Assembly: GCA_030595485.1 (NCBI GenBank)
Contig: JAUVDE010000224.1
Location: forward strand, 1-6,022
Reading direction: 5' to 3'
From: Draconibacterium sp.
GTDB taxonomy: Bacteria > Bacteroidota > Bacteroidia > Bacteroidales > Prolixibacteraceae
Length of the DNA stretch: 6,022 nt
Shown here: in pieces, positions 1 to 5,665 of the stretch
Layout of the letters: every line of letters begins with the position of its first letter
Position numbering within the stretch: position 1 is the first letter of the stretch
The notes under the pieces: generated by a model
What the model saw: the letters and a program-made list of their open reading frames with translations, nothing else
Told to the model about the DNA's origin: nothing
Database searches by the model: none
Program-made: the position numbers and the translations under genes

Positions 1-99
1 ATTGACTGTAATTTCTCCATATTCCTTATGCACGAGTATAAAATCTGAAATAAAGGTTAAATTTGCAACATTTCCATAATATACAGCAACTTTCAAAGT
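1..99 (-). other. In-frame open continuation beyond the lipoprotein stop codon
   Basis: Downstream of the lipoprotein's TGA (plus-strand TCA at 100-102) the same reading frame continues without a stop for 33 codons to the window edge. It begins TLKVAVYYGNVANL and contains ISDFILVHKEYGEI, which reads like ordinary beta-rich protein rather than random AT-rich translation. The simplest reading is that the lipoprotein was once longer and the TGA is a premature stop (for example from a TGG Trp codon or a CGA Arg codon) or a base-calling error. An open run of this length can also occur by chance, so the call is tentative. No separate start codon or independent gene is evident. Confidence 0.45.
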
Positions 100-516
100 T
101 CAATCTTTAGGGGCAAATTGTATAACTCCATTTTCTTCTAAATTTACACAAAATAACTGACGTTCATTATGTTCATTACCCGCACTATCGTAGGATTTTC
201 CATCATTGAATTCAGTAAACTTTGGGCCATAGGCATGAAAAGAGATAAGTTGGTCCATATATTCGCCATCATATCCATGTCCGGCTCCGAGTGTTATACT
301 TTCTGCAATGGCCCCAAAAGTTTCTAAGACCTCTTGCTGCGCTTGAGGAAAATCATTGCTAATTGAAGATGAACTTTTGGACGAAGATGCGCTCTTGGTT
401 AAAGATGAACCTTGAGTAGTCATTTCTGATTCTTGTACATTGTCATCATCTTTATCACATGCTGAAATGAATATTGCAAAAATGATCATAAATGCAATTT
501 TTAAATTTGTTTTCAT
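100..516 (-). CDS. Small secreted lipoprotein of unknown function, possibly truncated at its C-terminus
   Basis: The predicted protein has 138 residues. It starts with a typical lipoprotein signal: basic MKTNLK, a hydrophobic stretch at residues 7-17, and a lipobox ISAC with the lipidated Cys at residue 20. The mature N-terminus continues DKDDDN; acidic residues right after Lys near the lipidated Cys resemble the lipoprotein export signal that sends Bacteroidota lipoproteins to the cell surface, so a surface location is inferred. Residues about 30-53 are a Ser/Lys/Thr-rich flexible linker. The rest, about residues 54-138, is a compact hydrophilic domain that I do not recognise. The start ATG is the only one that gives a proper signal peptide; the DNA upstream is AT-rich with no Shine-Dalgarno sequence, normal for this phylum. 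The stop is a TGA, after which the frame stays open to the window edge, so the real or ancestral protein may be longer. The function is unknown. Confidence 0.75.
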   Translation of the reverse strand: MKTNLKIAFMIIFAIFISACDKDDDNVQESEMTTQGSSLTKSASSSKSSSSISNDFPQAQQEVLETFGAIAESITLGAGHGYDGEYMDQLISFHAYGPKFTEFNDGKSYDSAGNEHNERQLFCVNLEENGVIQFAPKD

Positions 517-543
517 AATAATTTATTTAAATGATTAATAGTT

Positions 544-569
544 TCAGTCGGTTTCTTTTAACTGACTGA
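544..569. promoter_or_regulatory. Inverted repeat upstream of the lipoprotein gene (operator or leader hairpin candidate)
   Basis: TCAGTCGGTT at 544-553 and AACTGACTGA at 560-569 form a 10-position dyad around a 6-nt loop. Nine positions are Watson-Crick pairs; the tenth is a G-T wobble when read as plus-strand RNA and an A-C mismatch when read as minus-strand RNA. It lies 28-53 nt upstream of the lipoprotein ATG, in the likely promoter or leader region. A weak -7-like match (TATCATTG on the minus strand, 584-591) would place it near the 5' end of the leader. It could be a repressor site or an RNA hairpin. On the plus strand it is followed by TTTTGTTT and so resembles an intrinsic terminator, but no plus-strand gene lies upstream of it to terminate. 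Confidence 0.4.
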
Positions 570-647
570 TTTTGTTTATGATACAATGATATTGCAATGT
601 CAGTAAAAAGGCATGAACTATTTCTTCAATATTTTGAACTAGTTTTG

Positions 648-710
648 AAAGGGTAAAAGAAACTTGTGCTATTTTTGCATGTAAAGGGTAGGAAGTAGTT
701 GTAATGGGTA
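648..710 (+). repeat. Short GGGTA-containing direct repeats in the intergenic region
   Basis: AAAGGGTA occurs at 648-655 and again at 683-690, and a further GGGTA is at 706-710, all in the same orientation. They lie between the end of the decayed regulator (720) and the lipoprotein start (516). Repeated short sites can mark a binding region, but the copies are only 5-8 bases and unevenly spaced (35 and 20 nt), so chance is a good explanation. Nothing else clearly functional is visible in the 517-719 gap apart from the inverted repeat nearer the lipoprotein. Confidence 0.15.
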
Positions 711-719
711 GTTAATCAG

Positions 720-1321
720 TTATTTATATAATGCACTTGGTGCAAATCCAAATTCCTCTTTAAAAGCACGACTAAACTAGGCAGGATTATTAAAACCAAC
801 CTCATATGCAATTTCAGAAATGGTATCTTTTGTTGTTTGAATTAAGTATTTCCCTTTTTGTAAACGAATAGAACGAATAAATACTGCAGTAGATTTGTCG
901 GAAATAGCTTTTATTTTTCTATATATCTGCGATTCGCTTAAACTCAATTCATGGGCAAGTTGTGCTGCTCCAAATGAATGATTACTAATGTTTTCGTGAA
1001 TAATATTTATAACTTTTTTGAGGAATTTTGTTTCAGTATCTACAACCCGCTTATGTATAACGTTGCCAAATCCACTGTTTTCAAATTTTTGGCGTAATTT
1101 TTTCGCGATAAAATCAATTGATCCATGCGAGTAAATAGCTCTGCTTTTATAAATAGATTGGCCAAATATGCATCGGCTCCATGTGAGAGCCCGACAAGGC
1201 GGTCTTTAACAGCAGCCTTGGCAGTTAGCAAAATAATAGGAATATGATCGGTTAATTCATCAGATTTTAAGGTAGCACAAACCTGGAAACCAGCTTTTCC
1301 GGGCATCATTGGTAGTCCCGT
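720..1321 (-). pseudogene. Decayed response regulator: receiver-domain remnant plus AraC-type DNA-binding domain
   Basis: Read on the minus strand, 1309 to about 1104 encodes the C-terminal half of a receiver domain: MMPGKAGFQVC, then PIILLTAKA (the conserved switch Thr) and GADAYL. The family then has KPF, but here the codons give NLF, so the conserved Lys is gone. At the A6 run (plus-strand T6, 1098-1103) the frame is lost; one extra base would restore RKKLRQKF and lead into a complete AraC-type HTH domain (1097-720) with AQLAHELSLSESQIYRKI, ISEIAYEVGFNNPA and FSRAFKEEFGFAPSALYK. Between the last two segments a TAG (plus-strand CTA, 777-779) replaces the Tyr usual in this motif. The N-terminal receiver half, including the phospho-acceptor Asp, is absent; an in-frame TAA lies at 1322-1324. 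The REC-AraC order matches the C-terminus of Bacteroidota hybrid two-component systems, though an orphan regulator cannot be excluded. With these lesions it is almost certainly non-functional. Confidence 0.88.
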
Positions 1322-1431
1322 TTATTTAAAATATTTTCTATTTAATTCAGTTATTAGTCGTTCGTCGATGAACTTATGTGGTTTGTATTCTTCTTCCTAT
1401 ATTTATGCTCTAAACTAAATTAAAAACCTGA

Positions 1432-4400
1432 ATGAGGAGCCTGAAATTTATACTACTCTTTGTGCTTACCGCTTTTGTTTGTTCTGCACAATATACGGTC
1501 TCAAAACAAAACCTTCGAACTTACTCTCCACACGATTTTCGAATTCGTTTATTAAACGAAGAATATGAAAAATTGAAAGAGACTTCAAATTCTCCATTAA
1601 TTCTTACTGGTGGTTTTGAAGATGGGCAGAAATTACTGTTTTCCGGTGCAAGGTATCTTACGATCCAGGTTGGAGAGGATACACAAAGTTGTATGGTTTA
1701 TCTTCCTCGTGAAAGAGGGGGAATGGATATTCCACCAATAAATACGGTTTCGGATAAGTTTTCGGAATTTAAGAGTGAGCAAAAAATTCAGATTAATAAA
1801 CCAAGGGTTGATGAGTTATTGAAGTATAAGAACTTAGCATTTAATCCTTATGATTGGCAAGGTGATGAAATCTCCATTTTTCCTCACGCAGAGTCCAATA
1901 GCGAATGTAGGAATGATTATAGGTTTGCAGCTCGCAATGCAATTAATGGCCTAACAAAAAACGATGCACACGGCAAGTGGGAAGACCGCTCGTGGGGACC
2001 TGAGCAGATTAAGAATCCCTGGATTGATATTGACTTTGGCCGCTTGGTAAACATTGATAAATTGGTAATATATATTCGTGCTGATTTCCCGCATGATGGT
2101 TATTGGCAGTCGGCAAGCATTGCTTTCGACGATGGTACTAAAGAAAATATTAAGCTGGAAAAAACAGCTAAAGCTCAAATCTTTACTTTTTCTCCACGAA
2201 ATATTAAAAGCCTAAGAATTGAGAACCTTGCTCAAACAGAACCTTTGCAATGGTGTGCATTAACTGAAGTTGAGGTATGGGGAACCGAAGCATTTCCATT
2301 CACAATTGAAAAAACGTGGGCGAAAACATTGCATTCTTTTCATTGGAGTGAAGGAATGCAAAAAGACAATGCCTTTTATTGGCAAATTCTAAGAGAGAAA
2401 TTTCCGGTTGAAAGTGATTGGCTTATGCAGGATACCAATATTGATTTAGTCGCTTTTACAAAATCCGTTTCAAGTGAAGACGGTTGGCAGAATTTAGCTC
2501 AAAATGTTATTTCGAAGGTGTCTGATAAAAGCATTCAAACCGAACTTTTACAAAAAAGTAGAAATAGTGAAACTGATTTTATTCAATTGTATGTAGAAGC
2601 ACGTGAGCTTGTGCGAAGAGAATTTCTTGCGAACCTGGAAAAAAATGGCAACGAATATATATTTGTAAAACGTTACCGGTTTACACCTTCGTTCTTTGCC
2701 TACACCGAGGGGTTGTCGGATGCCCGCAATGAACATTCTTTTACGCCGGGAGCAGCACTTTGCAAAGCCATAATAAAATATGGCAAGGTTGAAATTGAAA
2801 TTTTATTAGAAGATGAAGATGGTGTAATTCGCGATCCTGATGTTTCGCACGATGGTAAACGAATATTATTTGCCTGGAAAAAATCGTACGATAAAGATGA
2901 CTATCATTTATATGAATTGAATACTGAAGATGGTGTGATAACTCAGTTGACCTTTGGACAATATCATGCCGATTTTGAAGGGAAATATTTGCCAAATGGT
3001 GACATTATTTTTAATTCATCGCGTTGCGAACAGACTGTAGATTGCTGGAAAACCGATGTTAGTAATTTGTATTTGATAAAAAATGATGGTCGTTTTCTGC
3101 GACGTGTTGGTTTCGATCAGGTACAAACAACTTATCCAACCGTAATGGAAAGTGGTAAGGTTATTTATACGCGCTGGGATTATAACGACCGGGGGCAGAC
3201 TTTTCCGCAACCACTTTTTACAATGAATCCCGATGGAACGGCACAAACCGAATTCTATGGAAACAATTCGTGGTATCCAACAACAATAACACATGCACGG
3301 CAAATTCCCGGTACCAATAAAGTAATGGCTACTTTTTGTGGGCATCATACCTGGCAACATGGTAAGGTTGGTATTGTCGATCCGTCAAAAGGAAGGCAGG
3401 AGAATGAGGGGATTCAGTTAATTGCTCCTGTGCGCAAAGAAGAGGCTGTTAGAGTTGACCGTTACGGACAAGAGGGGATTCAATTCCAGTATCCTTATCC
3501 TTTTAACGAAAACGAATTTCTGGTTACTTCCGATCCGGTAAACAGTAATCCTCGGACACCGTTTTTCCTTTATTTTATGAATACAAAGGGTGAGCGTGAA
3601 GTTCTGGCTTGGGATGATAAAATGGATTGTAAACAAGCAGTTCCGTTGTCGCCACGCAAAAAGGTGTTTATAAAACCATCGCGGGTAGATTATAGCCAAG
3701 ACAAAGGCTACTATTACGTGCAAGATGTATATCACGGCCCGGGTGCAACAGGAATTGCAAAAGGAACTATTGAGAAGCTTCGCGTAGTTGAGATAGAATT
3801 TAGAGCTGCGCCAATTCGTGGGAATCATGGAAGCAATAACGAAGGAGGTGTAAATGTTGGAAACTTAGCTAGTACACCAATTGCACTTGGGCAAGGTGCC
3901 TGGGATATTAAACGTGTTTTGGGTGAAGTTGATGTGGAGGCCGATGGCTCGGCAATGTTTGAAGTGCCTGCACGTACACCTGTCTATTTTCAAATGATTG
4001 ACACTGCAGGGTATGTGGCACAGACCATGCGTTCGTGGTCGACTTTGCAACCCGGTGAAACTTTTAGTTGTATTGGCTGTCACGAAGATAAAAATGAATC
4101 AGTTCCTATGGCAAATAAATCACAGGCCATGGCAAAGGGAGTTCAGTCTTTGCAATCGTTTTATGGAATAAGTGGTGGCTTTAGTTTTAGAAAACACGTT
4201 CAACCTATTTTAACTGAAAACTGTATTTCGTGTCATACAAATCGCCACTCGAAAATGCTAAATGGTGGTGAAAATTCAATAGTCGACTTAGTAGGAGGGG
4301 GTATTGATGATAAAGGAAAAGCTTTTAGTTTGTTGGATAAACCAGTGAATTCTTATGCCGCCGGAAGACAATGGAATGATGCCTACCTGAATCTGTTGCA

Positions 4401-4776
4401 AGCTACTTACGAACCAAATACTCATGAACACCATCGTACATTCAAAGGAAGCTTTAAAAGTGAGTCGGTAAATTGGCCGGGAATGCAATCGGTGCCAACA
4501 CTTTTGCCTCCTTATTACCGTGGTGCTGCAACTTCGAAGCTTATGAGAATGCTTAAAGAAGGACATGGCAAAACAAAGCTGAGCAAAAAGGAATTGGATA
4601 TTATTTCGTGTTGGATTGATTTGCAGGTTCCTTATTGTGGCGATTATAAAGAGGCAAATATTTGGACCGAAGACGAAATGGACTATTATGATTATTACCT
4701 GAATAAACGGCAAAAAAATGCTAAAGAAGAGGCTGAGAATATAGAAGCTTTGTTGGAGTATTTAAATCCTAATTAG
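1432..4776 (+). CDS. Secreted HzsA-like (hydrazine synthase alpha-like) di-haem c-type cytochrome with discoidin-like domain
   Basis: The 1114-residue protein opens with a Sec signal peptide, hydrophobic residues 6-16 and likely cleavage after CSA (residue 19). The ATG directly follows an in-frame TGA (1429-1431), which fixes the start; no Shine-Dalgarno sequence is seen. Residues about 138-285 look like a discoidin/F5-8C galactose-binding-like fold (NAINGLT, WIDIDFGR, ending EVEVWG). Residues about 460-780 form a TolB/PD40-like propeller (DPDVSHDGKRILFAW at 468, TRWDYNDR at 580, CGHH at 636-639) matching the middle region of hydrazine synthase alpha-like proteins. The C-terminal third has MFEVPARTPVYFQM, RSWSTLQPGE, two haem-attachment sites (CIGCH at 880-884, CISCH at 931-935, the latter in a planctomycete-cytochrome-like HVQPILTENCISCH context) and the family's CWIDLQVPYCGDY at 1060-1072. 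It should be exported, with covalent haem c. True hydrazine synthase also needs beta and gamma subunits, not seen here, so the substrate is unknown. The family call is firm, the reaction is not. Confidence 0.88.
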   Translation: MRSLKFILLFVLTAFVCSAQYTVSKQNLRTYSPHDFRIRLLNEEYEKLKETSNSPLILTGGFEDGQKLLFSGARYLTIQVGEDTQSCMVYLPRERGGMDIPPINTVSDKFSEFKSEQKIQINKPRVDELLKYKNLAFNPYDWQGDEISIFPHAESNSECRNDYRFAARNAINGLTKNDAHGKWEDRSWGPEQIKNPWIDIDFGRLVNIDKLVIYIRADFPHDGYWQSASIAFDDGTKENIKLEKTAKAQIFTFSPRNIKSLRIENLAQTEPLQWCALTEVEVWGTEAFPFTIEKTWAKTLHSFHWSEGMQKDNAFYWQILREKFPVESDWLMQDTNIDLVAFTKSVSSEDGWQNLAQNVISKVSDKSIQTELLQKSRNSETDFIQLYVEARELVRREFLANLEKNGNEYIFVKRYRFTPSFFAYTEGLSDARNEHSFTPGAALCKAIIKYGKVEIEILLEDEDGVIRDPDVSHDGKRILFAWKKSYDKDDYHLYELNTEDGVITQLTFGQYHADFEGKYLPNGDIIFNSSRCEQTVDCWKTDVSNLYLIKNDGRFLRRVGFDQVQTTYPTVMESGKVIYTRWDYNDRGQTFPQPLFTMNPDGTAQTEFYGNNSWYPTTITHARQIPGTNKVMATFCGHHTWQHGKVGIVDPSKGRQENEGIQLIAPVRKEEAVRVDRYGQEGIQFQYPYPFNENEFLVTSDPVNSNPRTPFFLYFMNTKGEREVLAWDDKMDCKQAVPLSPRKKVFIKPSRVDYSQDKGYYYVQDVYHGPGATGIAKGTIEKLRVVEIEFRAAPIRGNHGSNNEGGVNVGNLASTPIALGQGAWDIKRVLGEVDVEADGSAMFEVPARTPVYFQMIDTAGYVAQTMRSWSTLQPGETFSCIGCHEDKNESVPMANKSQAMAKGVQSLQSFYGISGGFSFRKHVQPILTENCISCHTNRHSKMLNGGENSIVDLVGGGIDDKGKAFSLLDKPVNSYAAGRQWNDAYLNLLQATYEPNTHEHHRTFKGSFKSESVNWPGMQSVPTLLPPYYRGAATSKLMRMLKEGHGKTKLSKKELDIISCWIDLQVPYCGDYKEANIWTEDEMDYYDYYLNKRQKNAKEEAENIEALLEYLNPN

Positions 4777-4785
4777 AGTCTATCT

Positions 4786-4906
4786 ATAAAGTCGCGTGTT
4801 TGTTTCAGAAAGTTCAAATTCAAGGCGTTTGAAAAATTAAAACCGCAGAATACTAATGTATTTGAGGATTTGGATTTTGAGCAACAACGTAGAAGTTGGA
4901 CTTTAT
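4786..4906. repeat. Candidate intergenic repeat element bounded by an 8-bp inverted repeat
   Basis: The 139-bp junction between two convergent genes (stop codons at 4774-4776 and 4916-4918) has no credible ORF. A perfect inverted repeat, ATAAAGTC at 4786-4793 and GACTTTAT at 4899-4906, encloses most of it. In the middle lies a small palindrome AATAC-TAAT-GTATT (4849-4862), preceded by AACCGCAG (4841-4848) and followed by TGAGGATT (4863-4870). The ordered blocks (TTCAAGGCG-like, GAAAAATTAAAACCGCAG, small stem, TGAGGATT, CAACAACG, ACTTTATGGACGAACAC) resemble non-coding intergenic repeats that I believe recur in environmental bacterial genomes, but only one copy is present here and I cannot confirm that. 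It could also act as a bidirectional terminator for the two flanking genes; no classic GC-rich hairpin with a U-tract is seen. Confidence 0.4.
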
Positions 4907-4915
4907 GGACGAACA

Positions 4916-5575
4916 CTAATTAGAAGATAATACAAACAGGAAAATGGCCAGCCAATGGCAAATGCTCCCGCCAATTACCATTAAATGCCAAATAAGGTGC
5001 GAGAATTTTAGCTTTTTCATATTGAAAAACAAAATACCAAACGAGTAGAAAAAGCCGCCGCAGATAATAAGCACCATGCTTGCAGTGCTTAGGTTATTAA
5101 GTAAAGGGATAAAAAACAGTAGAAGCAACCATCCCATAATAACATAAGAGGCGATTATAAAAACGTTTACTCCCCGTTCGAATTTGTTGGGTATAAATAC
5201 TTTTACCAGAAGTCCCGACAAAGCCAAGCCCCACTCAATACCAAACATTACCCAGCCCCAATCGTGCCGAATCATTGATAAGGCAATAGGAGTGTAAGTT
5301 CCGGCAATTAAAAGGTAAATCGCGATTTGGTCGAAATTATGGAAAAAGTCTTTTGCTTTTCCGTGCGACAACGAGTGGTTCATTGTAGATGAAAAGTAGA
5401 GCAAAATAAGCGTTGCTCCAAAAATAGATGAGCTTGTAATCATCCATGCATCGCCGCGCAAAGCAGCAAAAGTTACAATTACCGAAGTTGATGCAATTGC
5501 CAAGATTAAACCAATCCCATGCGAAATGGCATTCGCCAACTCTTCCGTTTTTGTAAAACGTTGCTTATTGTCCAT
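4916..5575 (-). CDS. hlyIII: Haemolysin III (HlyIII/PAQR) family integral membrane protein
   Basis: The 219-residue length is standard for bacterial HlyIII proteins. Seven hydrophobic segments are visible at about residues 17-38, 46-62, 84-101, 106-127, 136-158, 166-184 and 195-216. The family's conserved residues are in place: EELANAISHGIG near the N-terminus, S63 and H67 in SSTMNH, D82 followed by IYLLIAGTYTP (86-96), GGFFYSFG (173-180), and HLIWH (H193, H197) with GGSICHW (H207). By homology with PAQR receptors, H67, H193 and H197 are the likely zinc ligands, in a possible hydrolase-type site with S63 and D82. The name comes from reported haemolytic activity of a Bacillus homologue; in most bacteria the role is unknown and lipid or membrane homeostasis is suggested. 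The ATG at 5573-5575 precedes the conserved N-terminal motif by ten residues and the next Met (45) would lose the first membrane segment. It lies 90 bp downstream of the S24 regulator on the same strand and converges with the HzsA-like gene. Confidence 0.93.
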   Translation of the reverse strand: MDNKQRFTKTEELANAISHGIGLILAIASTSVIVTFAALRGDAWMITSSSIFGATLILLYFSSTMNHSLSHGKAKDFFHNFDQIAIYLLIAGTYTPIALSMIRHDWGWVMFGIEWGLALSGLLVKVFIPNKFERGVNVFIIASYVIMGWLLLLFFIPLLNNLSTASMVLIICGGFFYSFGILFFNMKKLKFSHLIWHLMVIGGSICHWLAIFLFVLSSN

Positions 5576-5665
5576 TCGCCAAACCTAGCTAAAAGGAATG
5601 GTATTCTGGCGATTCATACTTTAGTAATTGTTTTTTGTTTGTATTAATCGATGAGCGTTGCTTGT

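Noticed and set aside
597..656. A 19-codon plus-strand ORF (MSVKRHELFLQYF...) in the gap between the lipoprotein and the decayed regulator.
   Set aside because: Too short, no ribosome-binding context or homology that I recognise, and such ORFs are common by chance in AT-rich DNA.
644..677. A plus-strand Bacteroidota promoter-like pair, TTTG at 644-647 and TATTTTTG at 670-677.
   Set aside because: The motifs fit the -33/-7 consensus (TTTG, TAnnTTTG) with a 22-nt spacer, but transcription would run antisense into the dead regulator with no plus-strand gene for about 750 bases; the consensus is short and AT-rich, so chance is likely.
1040..1103. The tail of the receiver-remnant frame (KNYAKNLKTVDLATLYISGL) as a genuine C-terminus.
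   Set aside because: The neighbouring frame gives the expected RQKF linker and a full AraC HTH, so this tail is out-of-frame translation after the homopolymer frameshift.
1325..1396. A 24-codon minus-strand stop-to-stop fragment ending NRKYFK, in the same frame as the receiver remnant.
   Set aside because: It does not resemble a receiver domain or any family I recognise, and the length is compatible with chance.
1398..1405. TATATTTA as a -7 element for the HzsA-like gene.
   Set aside because: Five of six informative bases match TAnnTTTG, but the only nearby TTTG (1382-1385) is 12 nt upstream, too close for the usual spacing of about 19, so it is not reported as a promoter.
1376..1423. A 15-codon hydrophobic upstream ORF (MWFVFFFLYLCSKLN) just before the HzsA-like gene.
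   Set aside because: No supporting start context and no known attenuator pattern; it overlaps the likely promoter region.
1951..4713. Several minus-strand ORFs of 62-141 codons within 1951-4713.
   Set aside because: All lie antisense to the continuous, strongly family-matching HzsA-like gene, and their translations are low-quality shadow sequence with no recognisable domains.
4813..4827. The 15-mer TTCAAATTCAAGGCG occurs here on the plus strand and at 5926-5940 on the minus strand inside the S24 gene.
   Set aside because: The second copy encodes the conserved FQIQG segment before the catalytic Ser, and the similarity does not extend on either side, so coincidence is the best explanation.
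5580..5587. TAGGTTTG on the minus strand, an exact TAnnTTTG match directly before the HlyIII start.
   Set aside because: It ends only four bases before the ATG, which would require leaderless transcription, and there is no TTTG at the expected -33 position.
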